Counted from the stretch's first letter, positions 1 to 11,792 are shown. The stretch is DNA of 55,231 nucleotides from Halocaridina rubra (GCA_037179515.1 JAXCGZ010021006.1:42501-97731); one strand, 5' to 3'. Notes: generated by a model not told the origin, from the sequence alone. A program made the numbers and translations.

Positions 1-67
1 AGAGAGAGAGAGAGAGAGAGAGAGAGACTTGGATTGTATGTCTCATAATTTTAGTAATATTTTTGCT

Positions 68-142
<75 letters not shown>
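1..142 (+). repeat. (AG)n microsatellites
   Basis: Two pure AG tracts (1-27 and 69-142) separated by 41 bases of unique sequence. Confidence 0.97.
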
Positions 143-146
<4 letters not shown>

Positions 147-1025
147 GTTGCTATAGACTGATATAGATTTTATAGTAATTGCAAAAATGTTGTTCCACCA
201 AGTGCCCTACACATTTACTAATCAATTCATCACTTATACAACTGAGTGAACAGAAGCTATTGCTGCAGTCATTTCGGTCTCTCCTACTCCTTGTCTTTCC
301 CGAGCTTTTTTTTTTCTTTTTTTTTTTTACGTGAACCGCCTTCGTGGATCTGTTTTTATATATTAAAATTAATTTTCAAATTTAAACTTATCATATTATC
401 TGGTCTCATTTAATTGTAATAAACACAAAGAACACTTTCTGAAATGTACTATTTTTTTTTAATATCCTTTCATTGGTATTCTAGTTTTTTTTTTTTCATA
501 TCGATTTTTTTACTTCGTCTGTCATTATTGTATTTACTTCATGTTTATTTTAGTTTACGTTCCTTGTCCGTTTTCTCTCTTCGTTTAGTTTTAATAAACT
601 TGTAGTTTGTGACATTTTGGAAATAATTGCAAAATCCTTACTAATTCCTATCCGTAATTGGTCTTGAAAATAGAATACTTATTAACATTAGAAGAAGAAG
701 AAATTGGAGTTTAATTTCATCACTCGCATTTCTTTCTTCATTTGTTTCGTATATTATTGCTTAGTGGGGGTGAGGAAAGAAACACTGTTGCCATAACCGC
801 TCCCTTTTCGCTATTTATAGCCACAACATTCGCTATGTTATAGCATTGCGTCTCGTGTTTATTTACTTACACAATACGTTCTTAGATCAGAGATCTCTGC
901 ACGTGCTTCACCGTCTCCTGGCCAACTTCGCGATGCACTGATGCAAATCACATGTATTTTTGTAAATTCCTTCGTAATACATTTTTAAACCTTTTGGACG
1001 TGCTTCCCCGTCTCCGGGCTAGTTT
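143..1025. other. Upstream AT-rich sequence, no gene seen
   Basis: Unique AT-rich sequence with several poly-T runs. No open frame with coding character, no repeat family recognised. It would be distal upstream sequence of the gene if the first exon is at about 1.6 kb. Confidence 0.6.
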
Positions 1026-1194
<169 letters not shown>

Positions 1195-1195
1195 T

Positions 1196-1350
1196 CACAA
1201 GGGGGGTGACCGAGTCAAAGCAAAGCCTTGGCGAGGCAGGAAAAAAAATGCAATGGAGGTGATTTGGAGTCCCCTCGCTGTGCAACATTTAGTCGACTTT
1301 TACGACACACATGGGAAAGTGGAGAAGGTATTCTAGTTCTCGATCTCAGA
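1196..1350 (+). repeat. Short repeat family B, copy 1
   Basis: GGGGTGACCGAGTCAAAGCA, GGAGTCCCCTCGCTGTGC and TTTAGTCGACTTTTACGAC are the shared blocks of a roughly 150-bp repeat also at 30188 (minus), 45845, 49275 (minus) and 49832. Directly follows a (TA)n array. Confidence 0.7.
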
Positions 1351-1374
1351 GCAAGAGAGAAGATGCAACATATC

Positions 1375-1490
1375 GAGCACCACGAGTTTGATCCCACTGA
1401 ACGTTAGTAAAGGGATCCAGCCTTAATCCCCTAGCTTCAGCATGCCTGTGCCCACCCCCATTCAAATGGGGCTTCATTGTGATCTTTAAA
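1375..1490 (+). repeat. tRNA-derived SINE (family A), partial
   Basis: Contains the family hallmark GGATCCAGCCTTAATCCCCT, then GCATGCCTGTGCCCACCCCC and CATTCAAATGGGGCT. The upstream B-box-like GAGTTTGATCCCACT is present; the A-box half is missing. Confidence 0.65.
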
Positions 1491-1589
1491 ATGGTGCAAA
1501 CCTTGAACAATCGTGGTTTGGCGATTACGTCTAGCGGATTTTAGCCGGATTTGGAGGAATTATTTCCCTGGCAACACTGCTAAGAAGCT

Positions 1590-1714
1590 TTTAACATGGC
1601 GGATATCGTTTTTAATAAACAGTAATAATACTAAGCGTCTTTTTTAATGTTAAATAAGAATGACGGCTCGATTTTACGTCCTTGAGGCATCTTTAAGAGT
1701 ATAAAGAAGGGAAG
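1590..1714 (+). promoter_or_regulatory. Candidate non-coding first exon and promoter
   Basis: The first coding exon starts with ATG directly after an acceptor at 12039, so an upstream non-coding exon must exist. The best candidate ends at 1714 in a consensus donor (GAAG|GTGAGT). About 120 bases upstream is ACATGGCGGATA, close to the YY1-type ATGGCG element often found just downstream of animal transcription starts. The segment contains two short upstream ORFs (ATG at about 1595, 9 codons to TAA; ATG at 1661, 14 codons to TAA). No TATA box is obvious at the right distance. This is inference from splice consensus and position; any other donor in intron 1 could be the true one. Confidence 0.4.
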
Positions 1715-2689
1715 GTGAGTGGAAAAGACTCGAATTTAGCTGTGGGAGGGGCCAAAATGAGCTATTTGATTTTGGTGGACTGGAACTCTAGCTTAGAATT
1801 CATCTTCTTGGGCTTTGTTTACGTTGTGGCTGTAGAGATGGAAACGTGGTTCATTCTTCGTCAGAAACGCATCTTGGCGCCTATACCTAATGACAATTAT
1901 GAATTTTGAGGCTGTTATTTGAATTGTTGGTCGTAGGTGATTGCCATTCTCAAATTTTTATCCATAACCAATTACCTACGTATAAACCCATTGACCCTCA
2001 TATTTGCATATCTTGTATATTCACTTTTTTTTTTTTTTTTTTTTTTTGGCTTGCCATTTTCTTACTACATGCGACCCTGTTTCTTACATATTCAGTCGCT
2101 GGGGGAGCAGGCTAGCTCATGTATGTAGGTCCTAAGCCAAAGTCAGTGGAAGAATGTATATTTTGATATGGCTGGCTCTAGAACTAGAGGTCATAGTTTG
2201 AAGCTTCGTAAGAAAACTTCTTTGCAGGATGTAAGGAAATACTTTTTCAGTATAAGAGTAGTTGATAATTGGAATTGGCTAAGCGAGGAGGTAGTTAATG
2301 CTATCTCAATCCATAGTTTTAAGGACAGGTATGATAAGTATCACTAAGTATATAATGGAACCAATCAGGAGACGGGAAGATACGAGCTTTGGGCTCTTTC
2401 CCGTAAATACAATTAGGTAAAAGAAAGGGCTTGTGGCCATAAAACACTTTAATGGAAAAAACTGGTACAATGGAAAAAATTGGTATAGGAAAAGCCAAAA
2501 AACTAATGTAAATACGGTAGTTGTTATTGTTAAGTGTTTGTGGCCTTACAACTGTTTAACCAAAATATACGTCGTTTATCGAGAACCATTCGGAAGATAG
2601 GGAGCCTATATGATCTTGGGGAAATGCCACTGAGATTGGAAATTGGTATTTATCATTATTGAGCAGATATCGATAGTGGTACGTCTATA

Positions 2690-2865
2690 ACAGATTACTG
2701 CGGTAGAGTGCGAGAGGCATGAAGCGAATATTGTGGTTTCAGTCCCATTGCGGAATGTTATGGCGTAAAGCCTTAAGCCCCCAGCTGCAGCATGTCTTTA
2801 ATCTCCTTCATTTGAATGAGGACCAATTGTGACTTGCGAGACGGTGCATTCTAACGGAGGTAAAT
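2690..2865 (+). repeat. tRNA-derived SINE (family A)
   Basis: A-box-like GCGGTAGAGTGCG (2700), B-box-like GGTTTCAGTCCC (2736), then the non-tRNA body AAGCCTTAAGCCCCCAGCTG and TTCATTTGAATGAGGACCAA. Decayed but complete in layout. Confidence 0.65.
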
Positions 2866-4582
2866 AATCGAGTTCATCCAAGGTGCCATTATAGACTGAC
2901 TTGATTAGACACTTTAGCACTAAATTTCCACTTTTGCACTTAATTTGCCATTGCAATGAAAACCCATTGGTGATCACATGTCAGTGAAATGCTTTTGGTG
3001 AAATAAAACCTGCTAAATGGTTAGTAAATGTTTATTTTCACACCCTACTTAGGAATTTGTAGTATGAAAGTTGTTATAATAGGTTAGTTCAGATAAGATA
3101 AGGTTACTTAGGTAAGTTCATCCCTCTTTTAAGAAATGAGTTGATAGTTAAATTCAATGCCTTTTTAGTGGGATATATTTGCTATGCTTTGTATTTTTAT
3201 TTCACTCATTGAGCGTGTAAGAGTAAACATTTACCAACAGACCTCTTTAGTGGTCTCTCACTGACAGTACCACTGTGGTTGTTGTTATAGTTTTAGATGC
3301 TGTTGCTGGAGAAAATACTTATTAGTGCTGTGCTTCAACTCACAAAATAATTTCCTTTGTTTACTAATAAATTCAGTTAGGAATTGAGTTAATTGGACTT
3401 ATTATTGCTATGATTAACTCAAGTATGACAGTTACAATGGTTCTACCCACGAGAGCCCATTTAACAATTCCGTAAGTAATGTTTACTCATACACCCCTGA
3501 GTGATATGAAAGTACAAAACTCTGAAAAAATATCGAAAGCCGCTAAAAGAACAATAATTTCCATTATCAACTTGTTTCTTAAATTCGGATGAACTAACCT
3601 GAATAATTTAATCATATCTCAACTTATTTTAATAAATTTATTATGTAGTGAACCCTCAACTTCCATGGTGAGTTGATTCTCCTACCCCCTGCTGTATTGA
3701 ATAGCTACATGTGTTCAAGACCTTGGCTCAGTATTTTTCCTTACTGAATCAGTTTTCCTAATTTCATTCTTGTCATAGTATTAAACTCACCAGTTATTGG
3801 TTCCACAGAACCGTCATATTGACCAAGTGGCTGTTTCGTTGTGTGTAGAGGAGAGCTGGTGTTGTATTTTTTGGCTCTCCCTAAGTTGCCTGGCTATATT
3901 GCTGTGTTTTGTCACAGAGTAACTGGATGGAACGGAGGATGAGCTGTGAAGTATGTGGTTATTTTTAAGTCTTTGTTTTGTGCAGTGCATAGAGTGTTGT
4001 GGTGTGTTTTAGTGAGGTTAGAAGCACAAGCAGGGCTTGCATAGGCCATCACTGAATGAATATTTTGTTGTATACTCTGGTATTGGTTTGCAGCTCTGTT
4101 TTAATATTGATGTGTACTTGTGAGTGTTGTGTCATGTGCGTAAGAAGCTATGTATATTTAGGGTGAGTGTGGTGTGGGTAGCTCATGCATGTATAGTTTA
4201 AAGTGGTGGTGATAAGATAAAAACTTGAGAGACTGTTTGTAAAGTTTCTGGTGCTAGATGACTGACCAGCAAATGATGTCTGTCGCATCTGCCTGCAAGG
4301 TATTTGACCTCTCAACTTTTTGAGTTATTATGCATGTTTGTGTTGAGAATTTAATTTGTTGGGATGTGCCATACTCATGATTCTTTTTCTGTTGAAGTTG
4401 ATTTCACTGTTTATTGTGTGTGGCTTTGCATTTCATCATTAGAAATAAGTGAGAGCTTCGTATGTCATCCTCTTAGAAATGATTCTGCCTTCTAACGTAA
4501 GCTGTATCTAACTGTTGGTACTCCAACATTCAACCTCTTCCAGGTCGTTGATACTATAACTTTTTATCTGGATCATGTAAAA

Positions 4583-4690
4583 GAGAGTGACCCCAGAACT
4601 CCTTGTAATGTTGAATACCTCGTAAATTGTTAAATTAGGTGACTTGCCTTGTCAGTATACATAACATAAGAGCACTTTGGGGTTACTCAT
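4583..4690. repeat. Short palindrome-ended repeat, copy 1
   Basis: GAGTGACCCCAGAACT at the left and TTTGGGGTTACTC at the right are inverted; the middle (GTAAATTGTTAAATTAGGTG) matches the copy at 26655-26763. About 108 bases. Confidence 0.6.
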
Positions 4691-5104
4691 TTTTGCAAGA
4701 TACTATTCTCTTATAGATAAATCCACTACTTAATTTCGCTGGCACTACTTCCTCTCTATTTTAGGACTTTTGTGATGTCCCAAAGGGCTGTGATCTTTCT
4801 CTCAATATCTTAATTGAAGTTATTAGTAATATATACAATTACCAAAGAATCACTGAATACTTATATTGAACAATCACCCATTCATTGCTGGTTTTTATAT
4901 CTCGCTCTTTCTTCACTTAATCTCATTGTAGTGATACACTGCTTTCTCCCATAAATTATTTCCATAGAAATTCATACCAGAACAGACAGAAACTATTATC
5001 CTCATTTAGTTATCTAAGAAATTTCTCCATTTTGTATCCATTTACTCCTATATTTTGGAAATCAATATCGTAGCAAGTCTTCAGTGAAAACCTGATTTAC
5101 TGGA

Positions 5105-5548
5105 TGTTGATATAGCTTCTTGAAGGAAATCCTCGGTTCTGGCATTAAAGACTATTACGAGAAGCTTTATACAGTACATATATATTTATAAGAGAATACG
5201 CATACATATTTACATGACACTATACACCTGGGCAAATGAGAGAGACACTGGACTTGTGTGACTAATAGAGTATGAGGCTGATACACGACTAACACGGTCC
5301 GAGGCTAATACACAACTAACAGGGTTGGAGGTTGATGTGCAACTAACAGGGTCTAAGGTTTATATGCGACTGACTGTATAATATTATATTACATATGAAG
5401 AGAACTTTGTTTATAATAGCATATATTGTTCCAAGGCTCCAACAGCCGAATTGGTCGTCAGCTATCGGTAAAATGTACATGCTAGCTGCTGAGTACGTAA
5501 TTGGTCAACCAGCTTGTTAAAGGACCACTTAACACTCATTTATCCACA
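5105..5548 (-). repeat. 3' LTR of the gypsy-like element
   Basis: 444 bases, bounded by TG...CA, aligned along its length to the LTR at 10369-10851. It contains an internal degenerate tandem series of about 25-bp units built on GAGGCTGATACACGACTAACA. It abuts the polypurine tract at 5549-5563. Confidence 0.88.
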
Positions 5549-5798
5549 TCTCCCTCCCCCATCATGCTCATAGGACTGTTATGAGAGGACTCTCTTTTCC
5601 ATGAGTTGAGGTGAATTACGTGGTACAGTGGGGAGATTATATATCGGACTTGCAATGCCAATCAAAAGGCCAGAGGGACATGAGGGAGAAGGCCAACACT
5701 AGGAGAAGGCACTGGATGGCGATGTTGACGATTTCGTCACCAGACTCGTCCGCTGGGAAGACGCACCTCATACTCCCTGGTCCTGCTGCAGCCCATAA

Positions 5799-6545
5799 CT
5801 ACTCCGACCTTGTCCCAATGGTGTGATATCTGATCTTGAATTCGGTTGCGCTGGCCGACGGTAAACCTGGCAAGGGGATTGGCATGGGAATCGTACAGGT
5901 GCTTGACTTGTTTATATAACTGGTAGACGTAGAGGTGTTGCATAGCTCTAGGAAACCCCTGTCGATGTCTCCATGTGGCACTGTATTCAAAATGAGGAAC
6001 TTTACAGAGTGGACTGCTGCCTCTGCATGTCCATTTAATTGGGGGTAGTCGGATGAGGACATCACATGGTGAACGCCCCAATATGCCATGGAGTTTTGGA
6101 AATCAGCGCTGTTAAACAGTGGGCCTCCATCGTTCCTGAGGTGTAGGGGAACACCAACTTCTTGGAGGTATCTGCAGAACATCCTGATAACTCTTGAAGC
6201 CATTGTGTTGGGCCCACGGAGTATGATCACAGGCCAGCCTGACAATCTCTCCGCAATTACCAATAGTGACTTCCCTGCAACCTGGAAGCACTCAGTGGAG
6301 ACAGACTCAAAAGGCAATCGTAGGATGATCGTCAGATAGGAAGAGTTCCCGTTGCTGGCTGGGCTCCTGAAGGGTTCTGTCAGTTTCCAGAGAAGGTGAT
6401 GACACGTGCACTGTGGTAATGGAGTTGCATTTGTTTCTTGCGGGGAGAAGGTGAAGGTCCACCAGTCAGAAGAGCTGTCTTGATCCTTGTCCTTTTTCTT
6501 ACATCTGTCGTAGTGCCCAGTCTTGTTGCAATTGTGGCATTGCAC
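5799..6545 (-). pseudogene. gag zinc knuckle fused in frame to integrase core (gypsy-like remnant)
   Basis: A 248-codon minus-strand frame starts MQCHNCNKTGHYDRCKK, a CCHC zinc knuckle (C-x2-C-x4-H-x4-C variant), and within about 90 residues runs into an integrase core: LLVIAERLSGWPVII, then VGVPLHLRNDGGPLFNS and SSSDYPQLNGHAEAAVHSVK. The Asp of LRNDGG and the Glu of GHAEAA correspond to the last two catalytic DDE residues. Protease, RT and RNase H, normally lying between, are absent, indicating an internal deletion. A second knuckle (TCTNCGHKGH, about 6576-6610) lies just upstream in another frame. Confidence 0.8.
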
Positions 6546-7178
6546 ATCCTTGGCTGGGCATCTAGGAGTCCTGGTCTAGTGACCCTTATGGCCACAGTTG
6601 GTACAGGTGCCATCAGTTGCAGGGCACCTTCCTGGGCCATGCAGTTGCAGGACTGGGATGAGGCCGTCTTCTGCCATCGTTGTTCCTTCTTGTATGCAGA
6701 ACGGCTCAAAGTTGGCTTGCTGAGGCGTGCATAGCGGAAGCAGTTGTGCGAGCAGCCTCGAATGACCAACAACACGTGTCAAATAAGTGGAGGGATGCAG
6801 CTGTGTTGAGAGAGATAAGGTAGTGTACTAGGTCCTGATCATGGACTCCCATCAGGACCACCATCCTCAATTGTGTCTCGGCACAAGTAATGGGATTGCT
6901 GGAACTCAAGTCTACCTCCTCAGACAGGTTTTTGAGGCGGACATAAGAGTCGCTGATGGATCCACCTTCGGCTTGTTCGCAGCAAAGTAGGTCACGACGT
7001 CAAATGGTTTTGTTCCTGAGATTCTTTAAGTGATCTAGCAAACAGTCGAGTACTTCATCTATGGTGAAATAAGTGTCTGGAGGGATGCCAAGGGTGTGCT
7101 CCCGAACTTTTTGTAATTCAAGGGAGATGCATGTTTTAAGATGTATGAGCTGTTTCTCACTTGACAATTACTGAAGGC

Positions 7179-7480
7179 CTATCCTAACGTCAAAGTCATG
7201 CCACTTCCCTTGCCACTGGCGAAAATCTTGAAATGAGTCATGAGCTTGCAGAATGATGGCCTTTGTGGTACTGGTTTGATTGGAGGAGATGGAGCAGCTG
7301 TGGGCATAGCCGTGGAAACAGGTGTTGCAGACGGATGAACAGGAGGGCTGTGATTCGCAAGAGGTACTGGTGTATCCTGGGAATTGACACTAACACACAA
7401 GACCGCCGGGGTTGTGGGGTAGTTTGGGACAGTTTGTGTAGGTGGGGCAACTTTGGGCTGGGTCGCTGTGCTACCACATG
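7179..7480 (-). pseudogene. gag remnant of the gypsy-like element, interrupted
   Basis: A minus-strand Pro/Ser/Thr-rich frame (VPLANHSPPVHPSATP, KPVPQRPSFCKLM) followed toward the zinc knuckles by further gag-like sequence with frameshifts (about 6700-7180). The frame is cut at its upstream side by the nested non-LTR element. Gag proteins of this group vary greatly, so the call rests on position between LTR and zinc knuckle. Confidence 0.55.
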
Positions 7481-9615
7481 TGTGACAGCTGCTATGAACG
7501 GTTTGAACTGGGTACTCCTCAGGGGGGTGTGCTAAGTCCTTTTCTATTCAATATCCTTATGCATCGTCTACTCTCCCTCCTTCCTGTCATCCCCGGTACT
7601 ACAGTTACCTGCTATGCGGACGACATATGCATCCACACGACCTCAACTCACGACCTTCAGCACATGCTCCATGATTTTTACGTGTCTGCTACCTCCTGTG
7701 GCCTTATTATCTCCCCAGAAAAAAGCAGGATTTTTACTTCACGCAACTGCAGAGCACTGCCCGCATTCACCATGGGTGGTAATGTCATCCCTCACTGCAC
7801 ACAGTACACGTATTTAGGTGCACCAGTCCGGATCACCCCAGCTATACCTGCACGTCAACGAATTCATCCCTGTGTGAAGAGCCTTCTTGACCGTCTGGAG
7901 CCCCGCTTTGCACCTGTCAAGGGCTTGCCAACAATGCTGCAGGAGTCTCCATCCCAGTGGCAAGGACCCTCTACATCCTACTACTTCGGTCAGTGGTTGA
8001 CTATCTGTCTCCTGCCTTGTGTCAACTTCCTAGACCAGCTCTCGAGCCACTTGAAAAGTTCCAGAATCGAGTCATGAGATTTATCTTGGGATGTTCTCTC
8101 TCTACCTGTATTGTGAGTATGCAGTTGGAGCTCAACTTGCCCCCTCTTGTGGAGAGGATTTATGCCACTGTGTCCTATTTTACTGTTAAGTGTCTTCACT
8201 ACCCCTTTCTTGCTCCGTACTTCTCTGCTGTCATGAGGACGTCCCTGGATCCAGACGCACCCAGGCTCCCACTTCGAGCAGGAGGTCATAACCTTATCAG
8301 GGTGGTGAGTGACATTCTCCGTGGCCTTGACATCGACCTGCCAGTGCAGGCGGCTGTCCCAGATTTACCACCCTGGCGTGTCCCTCTCCCCGCTGTCACA
8401 TATACACCGACCTCGAAGGATGTCTATCCCCCCTTGCAGAGACAGTTAGCTCTGGAGACTATCGCTGATGTGTCCATGTCTGTCCCTGCAGCACACCACG
8501 TCTATGTTGATGGTTCTGTGCAAGCAGATGGGAGGGCGGCATGTGCTGTGTTTTCCCCCACCATGGAGCCGCCTGTGCCGGCTGATTCATGGATTGGCCG
8601 TAGACTACCCACCTCGTCGAGCTCCACCTACTGTGAACTGAATGCCATCTTGGATGCCGTGACTCTCCTTGTTCGACGACGAGTGAATGGGGTAATAATT
8701 TGTGACTCCCAATCGGCCCTACAAGCCCTATCCTCACCAAGACCCATCTGTGGCCGTGCTGTGGGAGATATACTATGTTGCCTCGCGGCCGCTCAGGATG
8801 CTTCTCTTGTTGTGTCGTTTGTATGGATGCCATCTCACATTGGGCTGACTGGCAACGACACATCGGATCGTCTTGCCAAGGCGGCCTGTATGCTGGATGG
8901 GCATGCTGTGGACGCTGAGCCCTCCCTCCGATGCCTACGTAACATCATCTACTCAGCTGGGTTTGCCATGACGGTCCAGCGCAGGGACACGGAGAGGGCC
9001 AACAGTGTGTCCATACAACACCATGATCACTTTCTTTACAGTCGCTACAAGTATCGCAGACGCGGGTTAATGGTGCGGAAAAACAATGTAGTTAGTGCTC
9101 GGCTCAGAATGGGGTATCGGCCTTTATGGCAGGTCTCCCAGACTCTAGATATGCCACAGTACACCTCCAGTAAATTATGCGACCGTCCTAATGCTAACAC
9201 TCTTGACCACTATTGTCTTCAGTGCCCCACAGTGACAGATGTTTTACCACGAGGTCAGAACTTATACAGATCTGCTCATTTTTACTTAATGATGACAACC
9301 TTGATGTTATTCTTGCTCGTTATCCTCACTTTGGTGGCCATTAATTATATTGAATTATACATATATTTTCTGTATGTTGCTGTATAATTTTGTTTGTGCA
9401 TTCTGCGTTTCTCTGAGCTTTACTTTTGTATATAATGTACTCTGTGCTGCCATACTGTGAGTTGTGTGTTAGTATGCAGCAATGTTTTATCAATGTGTAC
9501 ACCTCCCTGTAAACTATGTTCTATTCTTGGTTTTGTATCCATTTGAAGCATTATTTGTATGAACTCATGTAATGTCTGACGCCTTGGCGCAATAAATTAA
9601 TAAAATAAAAATAAT
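7470..9615 (+). mobile_element. 5'-truncated non-LTR retrotransposon with RNase H, nested in the gypsy-like element
   Basis: The left end enters in the middle of a reverse transcriptase: FELGTPQGGVLSPFLFN (7506-7556), then CYADDICIHT with the YADD catalytic box (about 7610-7640). A frameshift near 7940 moves the frame to 7957-9387, which carries a thumb-like region and a complete RNase H: VYVDGSV (Asp), YCELNAIL (Glu), ICDSQSAL (Asp) and PSHIGLTGNDTSDRLAK (His). It ends in an A/T-rich AATAAATTAATAAAATAAAAATAATAA tail region near 9585-9618. RNase H plus this RT type points to the I superfamily (I/LOA-like), clade not resolved. Exact left edge and target duplication not determined. Confidence 0.87.
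7957..9387 (+). pseudogene. RT C-terminus and RNase H ORF of nested non-LTR element
   Basis: The longest transposon frame here, 476 codons without a stop. The first part (ARTLYILLLRSVVDYLSPAL, LEKFQNRVMRFILGC) is the typical post-RT region; the RNase H catalytic D-E-D-H set is intact at about 8502-8870. Followed by a Cys/His-containing tail (KLCDRPNANTLDHYCLQCP). The upstream RT lies in another frame, so the element is dead as read. Apparent retention of an intact RNase H suggests a fairly recent insertion. Confidence 0.8.
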
Positions 9616-9619
9616 AATT

Positions 9620-9790
9620 GTCTATAGGATTGCCGTAAATCTCTCATTTTCCTCCCAGCATTGTAAGTTGTCAGCTCTCCTACGAAGCTCGTCCTGGTGA
9701 AGTCGCCGTTGATCAGACTCTTGTAGGAACTTCAGAAGTCAGAGGACATCACCGCTATTATCTCCTGTTGCTGTAACGGGAGTTAGGTGC
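9620..9790 (-). pseudogene. 5' part of gag of the gypsy-like element
   Basis: Downstream of the nested insertion the minus strand resumes with a charged helical stretch (LKFLQESDQRRLHQDELRR, about 9650-9735) preceded by Ala/Thr-rich sequence, in line with the amino-terminal coiled part of gag in arthropod gypsy-like elements. One frameshift separates the two parts. The region 9800-10368 is then untranslated leader with no recognisable coding. Confidence 0.5.
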
Positions 9791-10368
9791 AGTGGAAGGG
9801 AGTATGCGGCAGCCTCTGCCTCATAATGAGTTTTTTATTTTCCTCATATTCCTCATGAAGGGCGGTGAGGAAGTGAAGAAAACTGTGCAGTTCGTCCAGG
9901 GCATGTGGGGAGTGTCCGGAACAATAGAAAAAGGAGAATCAGCCATTGTGCAGTAGAAAAGGCATGTAAGGCTTAGATTGAGTGTGATCCAGAAATGTAA
10001 AACAGATTCCTGGATAAAGAGTAGTGAAAATAAATGAACAGTACATAAGATGCATGCAGGTGATCCCAGGTGATGGTGCTCAGGCAAGGCATCGTAAGGG
10101 AAGAGTGCGCCTGATGACTCCGTAGTGAGGAGGATAAATGGCCTTCCCGTATCAATACGTATGCAAAAAACCACAAAACACCACGGGGTTGTATGCACTG
10201 TACTGACTCACTATACTTCGCTTGTTGAGCACTATATGGTACGCTAAAATAACTTGCTTATTTGTACTTTGTTGCGGGGAGATTTTCAATAACCCGGATG
10301 AATAGGCTGATTGCACAAAGTTCGTCTCTTATAAGGCACACACAACCTGAAAAGTTACTAATTGGCCT

Positions 10369-10851
10369 TGTTGATATAGGTTCTTGAAGGAAACACTCGT
10401 TTCTAGCTTTAAAGTCTATTACGGGAAACTATATACATATATATTTACAAGAGACTACACATATGTATTTACAAGAGACTAGGGTGTCTGGGCTAATGGG
10501 CGAGACATTAGACTTGCGTGACTAACAAGATATGAGGCTGATGCTTGACTAACAGGGTTTGAGGCTGATACTGTACACAACTAACAGGGTTTGAGGTTGA
10601 TATGCGACTAACAGTGTCTGAGGTTGAAGTGCGACTGACTGTATAGTATTGTATTACATATGAGGAGAACTCTGTTTACAATATATATCGTTCCAAGGTT
10701 TCAACAGCCGTTTGGTAGTACAATATATATCGTTCCAAGGTTTCAACAGCTGTTTGGTAGTCAGCTATTGGTAAAATAAGCTAGCTAACAGCTGAGTACG
10801 TAAATGACCAACCAGCTTGTTAAAGAGCGACTTAGCAGTCATATATCCACA
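10369..10851 (-). repeat. 5' LTR of the gypsy-like element
   Basis: 483 bases, homologous to the left LTR. It is longer mainly because a segment around ATATATCGTTCCAAGGTTTC is duplicated (about 10681-10757). No clear TGG primer-binding start is visible just inside it at 10368 leftward, so the primer tRNA cannot be named. Confidence 0.86.
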
Positions 10852-11229
10852 CTAGAAATAGCCAAGTCTTTTTCAAATAGATTGGGGGTGCTCCTCAGTC
10901 ACCTGACCCTCCTTTTTTTTTTGGGGGGGGGGCTTTTTGTTTGCATTGGAAGTTTCTACCTCTCTCTATGGAATATTGTTCCCTTTATCTTCTTCAGAGT
11001 TTAGTTCAAGATTTAAATAATCTCTCCAAGCACAACATATGCTCTGGACATAGTACATTGGTCAAGCGTCCTCTCTCTCAATAGTATTTGGTATTATTTT
11101 GGATTGTGTTCTGTTTACTTTAATGGCTGTATCACATCTCATCTGCATATTAGTACAAAACATCTGTTAGAGCCATGGCACTGCACATGTACAGTGTACT
11201 TACTGGTTAATTTAGGATCATTCTATATA

Positions 11230-11572
11230 CAGAAGCTCCCCTGCTTACGAACAACCGAGTTACAAACATTCGCAGATATGAACAAAAACCTAACCATTAT
11301 CTACTCATGTATTAATGTGTGTATTACTCTACTGTTTCATATTATTACATTATTATTACTGTATTAGAATTCATTACTACTTCATGCTGTACTTCGTGTT
11401 TTATGTGGTAGCTAACTGTCTTTAGCTTAAATACTGTACAACAGTATTTAAGCTAAATACTGCATATGTATGTACTGTACAGTACATGTTTTTTTTACCT
11501 AAAAACATCTTATGAACAATTCTTACCAACAGACTTTTGGAACCTAACTCGTTGTAAGTTGGGGAGTGTCTG
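11230..11572 (-). mobile_element. MITE, pogo-like family, copy 1
   Basis: 343 bases between TA dinucleotides, termini CAGAAGCTCCCCTGCTTACG and inverted CAGACACTCCCCAACTTACA. Internal TACTGTACAGTAC palindromes. Shares ends and interior with 37257-37576 and 52605-52909. Non-coding. Confidence 0.8.
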
Positions 11573-11792
11573 TACACTTTTTTTTTTCACTACTGTTAGA
11601 CTTTGAAGCTTATGTCCATTATACATTGCCCCCTCCACATCTGAGAAATAGTTTTGCCAACGTTCCCTATATATATTTTTATTTTTTATTTTAACAAAGT
11701 TTCTTTTAGACATATTTTACTTTTTGTATGCACTATATATTTTTTACTTATTTCATACTCATGGTATACTTAAAATTATTAATTGGATTCAT

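Larger units (their letters stand above)
1715..5104. other. First part of intron 1, mostly unique
   Basis: Apart from the SINE at 2690 and the short repeat at 4583, this stretch shows no coding and no recognised repeat. Small open frames at 1715-2128 are interrupted and T-rich and look random. Confidence 0.6.
5105..10851 (-). mobile_element. Ty3/gypsy-like LTR retrotransposon, defective, minus strand
   Basis: Two direct, similar LTRs (5105-5548 and 10369-10851) both begin TGTTGATATA and end TATCCACA on the plus strand. Just inside the left LTR the minus strand has a polypurine tract (ATGGGGGAGGGAGA, 5549-5563), placing that LTR as the 3' LTR and fixing the orientation. Flanks CTGGA (5100-5104) and CTAGA (10852-10856) match at four of five positions, consistent with a 5-bp target duplication. 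Internally, minus-strand gag pieces (9620-9780; 7180-7480), zinc knuckles (about 6530-6620) and an integrase core (about 5900-6290) are present; protease, reverse transcriptase and RNase H of the element are missing. A non-LTR element is nested inside gag. Sits in intron 1. Confidence 0.88.

Noticed and set aside
1715..2128. Small ORFs at 1.7-2.1 kb as a coding first exon
   Set aside because: T-rich, no motif, and the main ATG follows directly on an acceptor at 12039.
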